NCBI RefSeq assembly: GCF_947492405.1 | Contig: NZ_CANLMP010000006.1 | Span: 372,001-436,000, forward strand | Source of the DNA: an uncultured Aquimarina sp. | GTDB taxonomy: Bacteria; Bacteroidota; Bacteroidia; Flavobacteriales; Flavobacteriaceae | Reading direction: 5' to 3' | DNA: 64,000 nt | Shown here: positions 51,465 through 59,672 of the stretch, piece by piece | How the letters are laid out: each line of letters starts with the position of its first letter | Position numbering within the stretch: position 1 is the stretch's first letter | The notes under the pieces: model-generated | Databases searched by the model: none | The model's input: the letters and a program-made list of their open reading frames with translations, nothing else | Told to the model about the DNA's origin: nothing | Program-made: the position numbers and the translations under genes

Positions 51465-53336
51465 ATGAATGTGAATTACGTATCAGTAGAAAATATAGCG
51501 AAATCCTTTGGGGAGCGTATCTTATTTAAAAATATTTCTTTTGGAATTAATGAAGGCCAGAAAATTGGTTTTGTTGCAAAAAATGGAACAGGAAAAACAT
51601 CCTTACTTAATATTATTGCTGGTGACGAAGAGCCTGATGAAGGGCAAGTGGTATATAGAAAAAATCTAAAAGTCGCTTTCTTACCTCAAGAACCAGACCT
51701 AGACCCTAACTTAACGATAGAACAAACTATTTTTGTGGCTGATAATGAAACCTTAAGGGTGATCAATGCCTACGAAAAAGCTTTAGAAAATCCGGATGAT
51801 GCGGAAGCATATCAAAAAGCATTTGAGCAAATGGATGCATTGAATGCCTGGGATTTTGAGACACAATACAAACAAATTCTTTTTAAATTAAAACTTGAAA
51901 AGCTAGATCAAAAAGTAAGTCAACTTTCCGGAGGACAGAAAAAGAGATTGGCTTTAGCTAATATATTATTAAGCAAACCAGAATTGCTTTATCTTGATGA
52001 ACCTACCAACCACCTGGATCTAGAAATGATCGAATGGCTGGAAGAATATTTTGCCAAAGAGAATTTCACGCTGTTTATGGTAACTCACGACCGTTATTTT
52101 CTGGAAAATGTATGTAATGAAATTGTAGAATTAGAAAATGGTAAGCTATATAATTACAAAGGTAATTATGCCTATTACTTACAGAATAAAGAAGCTAGAA
52201 TTGCTAACGAAGAAATTGAGACTGGTAAAGCAAAACAACTTTATAAAAAAGAATTGGATTGGATGCGACGACAACCCAAAGCCCGCACAACTAAATCCAA
52301 ATCCAGAATTGATGATTTCTATGAAATCAAAGAACGTGCTCATAAAAGAAGAAATGATCATGAAGTACAATTAGAAATCAATATGGAACGTCTGGGAAGT
52401 AAAATTCTGGAAATCCATAAAGTTTCTAAAAGCTTCGAAAATCTAACTTTATTAGACAAATATGAGTATGTATTCAGAAAAGGAGAACGCGTAGGGATTA
52501 TTGGTAAAAATGGAACCGGAAAATCTACGTTTCTGAATATGCTTACTGGAGCTATCCAGCCGGATCAAGGAAAAATAGTAGTTGGTGATACCGTAAAATT
52601 TGGGTATTACACGCAGCGAGGAATAACCATTAAAGAAGGCCAAAAAGTAATAGAAGTAATTAGAGAATTTGGTGATTACATTCCTTTGAAAAAAGGAAGA
52701 CAAATCTCTGCACAGCAACTGTTAGAACGTTTTTTATTCGACCGTAAAAAGCAATATGATTTTGTAGAAAAATTAAGTGGTGGTGAAAGAAAACGATTGT
52801 ATTTATGTACTGTTCTTATACAAAATCCTAATTTCTTAATACTGGATGAACCTACAAATGACCTCGATATTGTAACCTTAAATGTTTTAGAAAATTTCTT
52901 ACTTGATTTTCCAGGTTGTCTAATTGTAGTATCTCACGACCGTTATTTTATGGATAAAATAGTGGATCATTTGTTTGTATTTAGAGGAAATGCCATAATC
53001 GAAGATTTTCCTGGTAATTATTCTGATTATCGAACCTATGAAAACAGCCGAATACCAGAGAAAGTTAAAACTGTAGATACTGAACCTAAGACAAAAACTT
53101 CTTGGAAAAAAGAAAATAAGACTGCTTTATCTTATAATGAGCAAAAAGAATACAACCGTATAGAACGTGATCTAAAAAAATTAGAGATCCAGAAGAAAGA
53201 AATCGAAGCGCTTTTTACCAGTGGTACATTAGAAGGAGATAAAATTAACGAAGAATCGGCAAAACTAAAAAAGGTCATAGAAGATATAGAAGAAAAGGAA
53301 ATGCGTTGGCTGGAACTATCTGAGAAAATGGAATAA
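51465..53336 (+). CDS. uup: ABC-F family ATPase (Uup type)
   Basis: This 623-residue cytosolic protein has two ATPase domains. Walker A motifs are GFVAKNGTGKTSLLNI and GIIGKNGTGKSTFLNM, signatures LSGGQKKRLALANIL and LSGGERKRLYLCTVL, and both Walker B segments carry LDEPTNHLDLE or LDEPTNDLDIV. The ABC-F linker with two long helices (KELDWMRRQPKARTTKSKSR) and a C-terminal coiled coil (about 555-623, Lys/Glu-rich) fit Uup. ABC-F proteins act on ribosomes or, for Uup, on branched DNA intermediates. The degenerate methyltransferase gene follows by 21 bases. Confidence 0.9.
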   Translation: MNVNYVSVENIAKSFGERILFKNISFGINEGQKIGFVAKNGTGKTSLLNIIAGDEEPDEGQVVYRKNLKVAFLPQEPDLDPNLTIEQTIFVADNETLRVINAYEKALENPDDAEAYQKAFEQMDALNAWDFETQYKQILFKLKLEKLDQKVSQLSGGQKKRLALANILLSKPELLYLDEPTNHLDLEMIEWLEEYFAKENFTLFMVTHDRYFLENVCNEIVELENGKLYNYKGNYAYYLQNKEARIANEEIETGKAKQLYKKELDWMRRQPKARTTKSKSRIDDFYEIKERAHKRRNDHEVQLEINMERLGSKILEIHKVSKSFENLTLLDKYEYVFRKGERVGIIGKNGTGKSTFLNMLTGAIQPDQGKIVVGDTVKFGYYTQRGITIKEGQKVIEVIREFGDYIPLKKGRQISAQQLLERFLFDRKKQYDFVEKLSGGERKRLYLCTVLIQNPNFLILDEPTNDLDIVTLNVLENFLLDFPGCLIVVSHDRYFMDKIVDHLFVFRGNAIIEDFPGNYSDYRTYENSRIPEKVKTVDTEPKTKTSWKKENKTALSYNEQKEYNRIERDLKKLEIQKKEIEALFTSGTLEGDKINEESAKLKKVIEDIEEKEMRWLELSEKME

Positions 53337-53357
53337 TCAAATCTATTTCCAGGACTG

Positions 53358-53930
53358 ATGCTATTTAAAATTAAATCATATCTATTTTTTTTATGGAGAT
53401 CCACCAATCAGCATGGTGTACATTCCCCTTTTGTATATAACTTAGTTACCAAATGTTTTTATGATAGAGATAAAAAAGCATCGTATGTATCGATTACATC
53501 CATCTATAAAAACAATGCTTCAGAGATAAGTTTAAAGAATCTAAAACTTCTAAACAGGTTAATAGGATATCTTAAATATAAGAAGATACTAGTTACTAAA
53601 AAATCATCTAGTTTTATAGACAAGGTTTTATCAGTTGATAATTTTACTACAATCTATTATTCTCCAGAAGATCTGGATCAATTTGACTTTATTTACTTAG
53701 ATATTGATCAATTTAAAAAGCATCCTGGACTTTTGGATATTTTACTTTCAAAAACACATAATGATTCTCTTCTTCTTTTAAATTCAATAAATAAATCCAA
53801 AGAGAATCAAAACATTTGGCAACAATTACATAATCACCCTAAAACTAAAGTAACTATAGATACTTATAATTTGGGGTTCGTATTTTTTAGAAAAGAACAA
53901 GAAAAAGAACATTTTGTAATTAGAGTGTAA
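53358..53930 (+). CDS. Degenerate class I methyltransferase-like protein
   Basis: This 190-residue protein begins FKIKSYLFFLWRSTNQHGVH with SPFVYNLVTKCFYD, and ends KVTIDTYNLGFVFFRKEQEK with EHFVIRV. Both ends match the Flavobacteriia methyltransferase usually encoded beside uup, which is about 60 residues longer. Between them, the SAM-binding stretch that should read ILELGTSLG-like is KKILVTKKSSSFIDK with no glycine loop, and the acidic FDxIYxDGxH region is reduced to FDFIYLDID. There is no frameshift or stop, so this looks like a shrunken, catalytically dead relative kept as an ORF. Confidence 0.65.
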   Translation: MLFKIKSYLFFLWRSTNQHGVHSPFVYNLVTKCFYDRDKKASYVSITSIYKNNASEISLKNLKLLNRLIGYLKYKKILVTKKSSSFIDKVLSVDNFTTIYYSPEDLDQFDFIYLDIDQFKKHPGLLDILLSKTHNDSLLLLNSINKSKENQNIWQQLHNHPKTKVTIDTYNLGFVFFRKEQEKEHFVIRV

Positions 53931-53956
53931 CAACTTCTTGTTTGATGCGTCATATA
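53927..53956 (+). promoter_or_regulatory. ECF-like promoter P1 (ABC ATPase)
   Basis: GTAAC (53927-53931, in TGTAACA) is followed after 16 bases by CGTC (53948-53951) and ATATA. The -35-like box overlaps the stop codon of the preceding gene. The ATG of the ABC ATPase lies about 40 bases beyond the predicted start. AAC at -35 and CGTC at -10 are typical of ECF sigma promoters. Confidence 0.6.
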
Positions 53957-53996
53957 GGCTAAAATCGTATCTTACGGCTAGAATTAATTTCATCGC

Positions 53997-54683
53997 ATGG
54001 AAAACGTTATCGATATCAAAGGTATCATTAGAAATTTTCAATTAGGTCAAGAAACCGTTTATGTACTTAAAGGTATTGATCTGGAAATAAGAAGAGGAGA
54101 TTACATTGCTATTATGGGACCTTCTGGGTCCGGAAAATCTACTTTAATGAATCTTTTAGGTTGTTTAGACACACCTACAGATGGCACTTACAACCTTAAT
54201 GGAAATGATGTCAGTAAAATGACGGATGATGAATTAGCGGATATCAGAAATAAAGAAATTGGCTTTGTATTTCAAACTTTTAATTTACTACCAAGAACTA
54301 CTGCTTTAGATAATGTTGCGCTCCCTATGGTGTATGCTGGGACTTCTAAAAAAGATAGAAATGCAAGAGCTGAAGAAGTACTAACAGATGTAGGGCTTGC
54401 GGATCGTATGGATCACAAACCAAATCAACTTTCTGGAGGTCAGCGACAACGAGTTGCAGTAGGTCGTGCCTTGGTCAATAAGCCTTCTATTATCTTAGCA
54501 GATGAGCCTACCGGAAACCTGGATTCTAAAACTTCTCTGGAGATCATGCAATTATTTGATGATATTCATGCTGCTGGTAATACTGTTATATTAGTCACAC
54601 ACGAAGAAGAAGTTGCTGCTCATGCACATCGAGTAATTCGATTAAGAGATGGTATGATTGAGAGCGATAAGAGAAATCAATAG
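53997..54683 (+). CDS. ABC transporter ATP-binding protein (MacB/LolD type)
   Basis: This 228-residue ATPase has Walker A MGPSGSGKSTLMNLLGCLD, Q-loop FVFQTFNLLPRTTALDNV, signature LSGGQRQRVAVGRALV, Walker B IILADEPTGNLDSKTS and H-loop LVTHEEEVAAHA. These place it in the MacB/LolD/FtsE group that works with FtsX-like permeases on lipoproteins, peptides or cell-wall control. No permease is adjacent. It has its own ECF-like promoter (P1), so it may respond to envelope stress. Confidence 0.88.
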   Translation: MENVIDIKGIIRNFQLGQETVYVLKGIDLEIRRGDYIAIMGPSGSGKSTLMNLLGCLDTPTDGTYNLNGNDVSKMTDDELADIRNKEIGFVFQTFNLLPRTTALDNVALPMVYAGTSKKDRNARAEEVLTDVGLADRMDHKPNQLSGGQRQRVAVGRALVNKPSIILADEPTGNLDSKTSLEIMQLFDDIHAAGNTVILVTHEEEVAAHAHRVIRLRDGMIESDKRNQ

Positions 54684-54753
54684 TTTATAGTTTGGAGCTC
54701 ATTATTTGAAAATATTAATTCGTATTTTGGTGTTTTACTAATTCGGATTCTAT

Positions 54754-56211
54754 ATGCAACCCATACATATTCTGCTTTTAATTGCCGCTTATTTCGGTGT
54801 ATTACTTTTAATCTCATATTTCACAGGAAAAAGTTCAGGAAACGAAGCTTTTTTTAAAGCTAATAAGCAATCTCCCTGGTATATAGTTGCTTTTGGAATG
54901 ATTGGTGCTTCCTTAAGTGGAGTTACGTTTATTTCCGTTCCTGGATGGGTTGAGGGAGCACAGTTTAGCTATATGCAGATCGTCTTCGGATATCTGGCGG
55001 GTAATTTTGTCATTGCGTATGTCTTAATGCCTATTTATTATGGATTAAACGTCACCTCTATTTATCAATATCTGGAAGAAAGATTCGGGATAGTTAGTTA
55101 TAAAACAGGAGCATTCTTTTTCTTCATATCTAGAGTTTTAGGTGCCTCTTTCAGGCTTTATCTTGTGGCAATTGTATTACAACAGTATATTTTTGATGAA
55201 TGGAATGTACCATTCGAAATTACCGTTATACTTTCTATACTGTTAATATGGATATATACCTTTAGAGGAGGTATAAAAACAATAGTTTGGACCGATACGT
55301 TACAGACATTATTTATGTTAATCGCCTTAGGAACGGCAATCTATTATATTAACGATCAAATAGGATGGTCTTTTTCAGAATTTCTCTCTTCCGAAGAATT
55401 AAAAAACTATGATAAAGTATTTTTCTTCGATAGCTTTTTAGAAAAAAATCATTTCTTCAAGTCATTTATCGGAGGTATGTTTATTGCCATCTGCATGACT
55501 GGACTGGATCAAGATATGATGCAAAAAAATCTGACCTGTCGTAATTTAAAAGAAGCACAGAAAAACATGGTTTCTTTTAGTTTTGTGTTGATAGTGGTAA
55601 ACTTTATTTTTCTTCTATTAGGTGCGTTACTATTTATATATGCAGATCAATTTAATATAGCCACTCCTATTGTAGATGGAAATGTAAAAACAGATTTGCT
55701 GTTCCCAGAAATAGCCATTAATGGTGGATTAGGTATCGTATTAGCTGTGGCTTTTATTCTTGGACTAGTTGCTGCGGCATATAGTAGTGCTGATAGCGCA
55801 CTAACGTCTCTAACAACCTCTTTTTGTATTGATTTTTTGGGAATTGAGAAAAGAGATCAAAAAGATCAAGTAGCTATCCGAAAGAAGACCCATATTGCGA
55901 TGAGCATCTTATTGATCATTGTGATTATAATTTTCAAACATGTATTAACTGAAAATGTAATCAGTAATTTACTAACTGTTGCTACTTTTACGTACGGTCC
56001 ATTACTAGGATTATTTGCTTTCGGAATTTTTACCAATTATGAAATAAAAGATCAATATACTTGGATCGTAGCCTTGATCTCTGTTCTGGTTATTGTTGGT
56101 GTATGGAAAATACCTTCTGAGTTAATTGGTGGGTATAAAATTGGTTATGAATTACTCCCTCTCAATGGATTACTTACATTTTTGGGATTAATATTGATTC
56201 GTAGAAAGTAA
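54754..56211 (+). CDS. Sodium:solute symporter (SSS family)
   Basis: This 485-residue protein has about thirteen transmembrane helices. It carries SSS features: GFGMIGASLSGVTFISVPGW-like FGMIGASLSGVTFISVPG, FYLEERFG-like YQYLEERFGIVSYKTGAFFF, FRGGIKTIVWTDTLQTLFML and GLVAAAYSSADSALTSLTTS. Na+ contacts usually fall in the ASLSG and SSADSA segments. Substrate (sugar, amino acid or vitamin) cannot be told from sequence. It ends 24 bases inside the convergent CoA-binding gene. Confidence 0.85.
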   Translation: MQPIHILLLIAAYFGVLLLISYFTGKSSGNEAFFKANKQSPWYIVAFGMIGASLSGVTFISVPGWVEGAQFSYMQIVFGYLAGNFVIAYVLMPIYYGLNVTSIYQYLEERFGIVSYKTGAFFFFISRVLGASFRLYLVAIVLQQYIFDEWNVPFEITVILSILLIWIYTFRGGIKTIVWTDTLQTLFMLIALGTAIYYINDQIGWSFSEFLSSEELKNYDKVFFFDSFLEKNHFFKSFIGGMFIAICMTGLDQDMMQKNLTCRNLKEAQKNMVSFSFVLIVVNFIFLLLGALLFIYADQFNIATPIVDGNVKTDLLFPEIAINGGLGIVLAVAFILGLVAAAYSSADSALTSLTTSFCIDFLGIEKRDQKDQVAIRKKTHIAMSILLIIVIIIFKHVLTENVISNLLTVATFTYGPLLGLFAFGIFTNYEIKDQYTWIVALISVLVIVGVWKIPSELIGGYKIGYELLPLNGLLTFLGLILIRRK

Positions 56212-56550
56212 TACTAAAGTACAAGCTACCTCAGCTTCAATATTAGCTTGCTTCAGGATACTATAAAATTCAGGATTTTCAGTTCCCGGATTAAAAATCA
56301 CTCTTCTAGGATTGAGACTTACGATGTACTCATAATATTGTTGCTGACGCATCGGATTCAGATATAAAGTAATTGTATCGACATCTTCAAAATCAATTAA
56401 ACTAGTCTCTATTTTAATTCCAGACACTTTTCCTTCCCTAAGTCCAATCGCAACGACATTCTGTTTATGATTTACTAATCTATGAATAGCCAGATTAGAA
56501 TATCGATTAGTTTTTAAAGAAGCTCCTAATACCAAGGTCTTTTTAGACAT
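56188..56550 (-). CDS. CoA-binding domain protein (YccU-like)
   Basis: This 120-residue Rossmann-fold protein has KKTLVLGASLKTNRYSNLAI at the start, corresponding to the CoA-phosphate loop, then VVAIGLREGKVSGIKIETSL and a C-terminal EAEVACTLVLL. YccU-type proteins bind CoA and are otherwise uncharacterised. Its 3' end overlaps the symporter gene by 24 bases in convergent orientation. Confidence 0.82.
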   Translation of the reverse strand: MSKKTLVLGASLKTNRYSNLAIHRLVNHKQNVVAIGLREGKVSGIKIETSLIDFEDVDTITLYLNPMRQQQYYEYIVSLNPRRVIFNPGTENPEFYSILKQANIEAEVACTLVLLSTNQY

Positions 56551-56650
56551 ATTACTTAATAATTTAGTTGCAAAATAAAGTTAACACCCTAGTGTTTCAT
56601 CGTTTAAACGTTAAAAATAAACCCAAAAATGTTAAAAACAAAAACCACCT

Positions 56651-56681
56651 GTAACATAAGTAATGTCTCTCGCGTCTTATA
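56651..56681 (+). promoter_or_regulatory. ECF-like promoter P4 (small RNA candidate)
   Basis: GTAAC (56651-56655, in TGTAACA) is followed after 17 bases by CGTC (56673-56676) and TTATA. It is similar to P1-P3 with one extra spacer base. No protein gene lies between it and the next terminator. Confidence 0.5.
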
Positions 56682-56683
56682 AG

Positions 56684-56810
56684 AAAGAAATATGATTTTT
56701 CATAAATTTAGTTAGTTAGTTACTTAATAATCAAATTTTATTCATAGTTGATGGTTAGTGTTACTATTTGATTATTATAGAAGATCGCCCCTTATCCAGG
56801 GGCGATTTTT
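56684..56810 (+). ncRNA. Candidate small RNA driven by P4
   Basis: The predicted transcript runs from about 10 bases after the P4 CGTC box to the terminator, roughly 127 bases. It is AT-rich with a GTTAGTTAGTTACTTAATAA stretch and a strong final hairpin. No convincing ORF is present: short ATG frames give only 6-7 codons. The ends are inferred from promoter and terminator patterns, not measured. Confidence 0.45.
56781..56810 (+). terminator. Orphan terminator in a divergent spacer
   Basis: ATCGCCCCT (56784-56792) pairs with AGGGGCGAT (56798-56806) around TTATC, followed by TTTT. Neither neighbouring gene ends here; both start from this spacer in opposite directions. The terminator therefore implies an unannotated transcript. 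Confidence 0.88.
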
Positions 56811-56845
56811 GATTCTATAATTTATTGTTAAAAAAAAATTATAGT

Positions 56846-56875
56846 GTAACAGTTTTTTCTCTAATTCGTCATATA
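56846..56875 (+). promoter_or_regulatory. ECF-like promoter P2 (TonB receptor)
   Basis: GTAAC (56846-56850, in GTGTAACA) is followed after 16 bases by CGTC (56867-56870) and ATATA. This is the closest match to P1, sharing GTGTAACA and CGTCATATA. The receptor ATG is about 100 bases downstream. Confidence 0.6.
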
Positions 56876-56980
56876 ACAAACACGCTTAATCAACGTGTAC
56901 AATATTAGAAAACAAGCATAAATGTATTATGTAATACAAAGTACAATGCTTAGCATAAAAATCAATCAAATAAACGTAAG

Positions 56981-59401
56981 ATGAAAACAATCAATCTACT
57001 TGGCTTGTTTATAAGTCAAAAAACAATTCTATTATTTCTATCATTATATTGTGCTATAGTAACTGCACAACCTAATAACGATGCAATTGTAGGAACTATT
57101 AAGGGAAAAGTAATCGATAAAGGACTTAACCAGCCTATACCCTATGCCACAATTATTATCAATGATGGAGCAGAAAAATTAATCAGTGGTGGTATTACCA
57201 AAGAAGATGGAACTTTTTTAATTACGGATGTTCCTAAAGGAAATTACACTTTGAAAATACAATTTATTGGATATACTAGTTATAACCAACCTATTGAAAT
57301 TTCAAGAAAAAATAAGGATATAGATGTCGGTATCATTTCTTTAGAAGAAGAAGCTCAAGCATTAGACGATGTCACTATTATCGCAGAGCGAACTACTATC
57401 GAACAAAAAATCGATAGAAAGGTGATCAATATTGGAAAAGACCTAACCACTACAGGAGGAACTGCTGCTGAAATTATGCAAAACATTCCTTCAGTAAATG
57501 TAGATCAAGATGGTAATATCGCGTTACGTGGTAATCCCAATGTACAAATATTAATAGATGGGAAACCCACCAATATTTCTCCAACGCAATTATTAAAACA
57601 AATACCGTCTACCTCCATTAAATCTGTGGAATTAATAACTAATCCATCTGCTAAATATAATCCAGAAGGTATGAGTGGTATTATCAATATTGTTTTACGT
57701 AAAAATGCTAATATTGGTTTTAACGGAAACATAAACCTGGGAGTAAATTGGGATAGAAATGCACGATTTAATAGTTCTATAGATCTAAACTACCGAAGTG
57801 GTAAAATAAATATATACGGAAATTATGGAGCAAACATTACCAAAAACTTAAACCAAGGTTTTGTATTTAGAGGAGACCAAAACTATAGAACTGATTTTCG
57901 CTTTTTGGATAATAACAAATCTCATTTGTTTAAGGTAGGCTTTGATTATTATATCAATGATCAGAATACTATATCCTTTTATACTAATCAAAATTTATTT
58001 GATGGTACTACCGCTGGAACAACGGATATACTATTTTTTGATACACCAGGAGATAATATTTTTCAAGATCTTGTAAATAATAATAGTAATCTTGGATCTA
58101 CTTATAATTTTGATTACAAACATGATTTTAAAAAAGAAGGGCACAATATAGAACTAGAAGTTGATTATAATATTTTCGATGGAGATAGTGATGATGATTT
58201 CAATTTTATTGGAGGATCTACATTAGATTATAATGATGTACTAAATAACGAACGTACAAACACAACAATCAACTTGGATTATGTAAATCCTTTATCAGAA
58301 AAAGCAAAACTAGAACTCGGATATGAAGGTCGATTAAGACGAACGGATAATGAATATCAATCTACCTTTTTTGACGATTCTAAGTATCAATATGATAGAG
58401 ATATTCATGCATTATATGCCACTTATGGAAAAAACTATGAAAAATGGTCGTATCAAATTGGGGCGAGATTAGAAAATTATCAGGTAGAAGCAATTTTTAA
58501 TAATGAAAAAGTATTTGAAGATGATATTTTCACAATTTATCCATCTGCATATCTAACCTATAAACCAGGCGAAAAGAATAACTATCAATTAAGTTATAGT
58601 CGAAGAGTAGACAGACCAGGATTAAATCAGGTAAATCCAATAAGAGAATGGAGCACCCCAAGAATTACTTCTAGAGGAAATCCTGAACTAGATCCTCAAT
58701 TCACAAATTCAATTGAGCTTAATTATACTCGTAAACTAAAAGGAGGCTCTATTACGGCCGGAACTTTCTATCGTTTGATAAATGATGAAATCAATCAGAC
58801 TTTATTAGCGGACCCAACGGTAGAAGAAGGTCAGATACTTACTTTTGAAAATTTTGACAACAATTCTGCTTATGGAATAGAGATTTCTAGTAATTATCGC
58901 CCAACAAAATGGTGGAATTTTAATGCAAGTTTTGATCTCTATGCTCAAACTCAAAAAGGTATTGTAGAAGACGTAATAGAAGTTAATGGAATGGATGAAA
59001 TTATTCAAGTGTCTAGTGAAGTAGATGCTTTAGTTTATAATTTTAGAATAAATAATAATTTTAAGGCTACTAAAAACTTAACATTTCAAGTATTTGGATT
59101 CTATAGAGGTGAACAAGAAGGAATCCAATTTAAAACAAAACCATTTTATTTCGTTAATACTGGAGCACGTTATAACTTCTTACAAGGAAAAGGAACTGCA
59201 AGTATTAACTTCAATGATATTTTTAATACGATGCGCTTTAGATTTTCTGGAGATTTTCCTTTCGAACAAAACGGAGAATTTCAAGGAGAAACACAAACAA
59301 TTTTTCTGGGATTATCATATCGCTTTGGTAGTGGGAAAAACAGAAAAGTTTCTAGAAAAAGAAGAGATAAAAATGAAAAATCCGGTGGAGGAATACTTTA
59401 A
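56981..59401 (+). CDS. TonB-dependent receptor, outer-membrane beta-barrel family
   Basis: This 806-residue protein has a signal peptide (about residues 1-30, ending in CAIVTAQ) and a CarboxypepD-reg domain (IKGKVIDKGLNQPIPYATII). Its plug has GGTAAEIMQNIPSVNVDQDG and LRGNPNVQILIDGKPTNISP. The barrel with YRLINDEINQTLLADP and a basic tail (KNRKVSRKRRDKN) belongs to the OMP_b-brl_3 type. In this subfamily the substrate is often peptide or metal; here it is unknown. It is controlled by an ECF-like promoter with a long leader, unlike the FecA-like receptor at 3.5-6.0 kb. Confidence 0.88.
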   Translation: MKTINLLGLFISQKTILLFLSLYCAIVTAQPNNDAIVGTIKGKVIDKGLNQPIPYATIIINDGAEKLISGGITKEDGTFLITDVPKGNYTLKIQFIGYTSYNQPIEISRKNKDIDVGIISLEEEAQALDDVTIIAERTTIEQKIDRKVINIGKDLTTTGGTAAEIMQNIPSVNVDQDGNIALRGNPNVQILIDGKPTNISPTQLLKQIPSTSIKSVELITNPSAKYNPEGMSGIINIVLRKNANIGFNGNINLGVNWDRNARFNSSIDLNYRSGKINIYGNYGANITKNLNQGFVFRGDQNYRTDFRFLDNNKSHLFKVGFDYYINDQNTISFYTNQNLFDGTTAGTTDILFFDTPGDNIFQDLVNNNSNLGSTYNFDYKHDFKKEGHNIELEVDYNIFDGDSDDDFNFIGGSTLDYNDVLNNERTNTTINLDYVNPLSEKAKLELGYEGRLRRTDNEYQSTFFDDSKYQYDRDIHALYATYGKNYEKWSYQIGARLENYQVEAIFNNEKVFEDDIFTIYPSAYLTYKPGEKNNYQLSYSRRVDRPGLNQVNPIREWSTPRITSRGNPELDPQFTNSIELNYTRKLKGGSITAGTFYRLINDEINQTLLADPTVEEGQILTFENFDNNSAYGIEISSNYRPTKWWNFNASFDLYAQTQKGIVEDVIEVNGMDEIIQVSSEVDALVYNFRINNNFKATKNLTFQVFGFYRGEQEGIQFKTKPFYFVNTGARYNFLQGKGTASINFNDIFNTMRFRFSGDFPFEQNGEFQGETQTIFLGLSYRFGSGKNRKVSRKRRDKNEKSGGGIL

Positions 59402-59516
59402 ATTCACTAAACAATATGTTAATATGCTAAAATATTCGCAGATAATTTGTTAAATTTAATAAATATCTAATAAAAACAGTTCAAAGTTAAATAAATGCAA
59501 AAAAAGTAATGTTTTT

Positions 59517-59547
59517 GTAACACTATGCAAATTGTTACGTCTATTAT
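59517..59547 (+). promoter_or_regulatory. ECF-like promoter P3
   Basis: GTAAC (59517-59521, in TTGTAACA) is followed after 16 bases by CGTC (59538-59541) and TATTATA. It lies downstream of the TonB receptor and points toward the terminator at 59611-59644, with no gene in between. Confidence 0.55.
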
Positions 59548-59548
59548 A

Positions 59549-59645
59549 GTACCATTATGGTTATAATTTATTTGAATTAGCCTTTAAAGAAAAAAAATAA
59601 CCCGGTAATAAAAAATCGCGAAGCTAACTAGTTTCGCGATTTTTG
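59549..59645 (+). ncRNA. Candidate small RNA driven by P3
   Basis: A transcript from P3 to the terminator would be about 97 bases: an AT-rich 5' half, an A-run near 59590, CCCGG, then the terminal hairpin. No ORF of note. Unlike the P4 transcript, the terminator could simply belong to fabH on the other strand, so evidence is weaker. Confidence 0.35.
59611..59644. terminator. Bidirectional terminator after fabH
   Basis: AAAAATCGCGAA (59611-59622) pairs perfectly with TTCGCGATTTTT (59633-59644), flanked by A and T runs. It lies 29 bases beyond the fabH stop on the minus strand and 210 bases beyond the TonB receptor stop on the plus strand. Confidence 0.88.
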
Positions 59646-59672
59646 TTTTATTAAAATTTTAATGCTTTCTCA

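Larger units (their letters stand above)
56551..56980. other. 430-base intergenic region with two ECF-like promoters and an orphan terminator
   Basis: The region between the divergent CoA-binding and TonB receptor genes has no ORF above 17 codons. From left to right it holds the P4 promoter (56651-56676), a non-coding stretch of about 125 bases, a strong terminator (56781-56810), and the P2 promoter (56846-56870) with a leader of about 100 bases for the TonB receptor. Confidence 0.6.
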
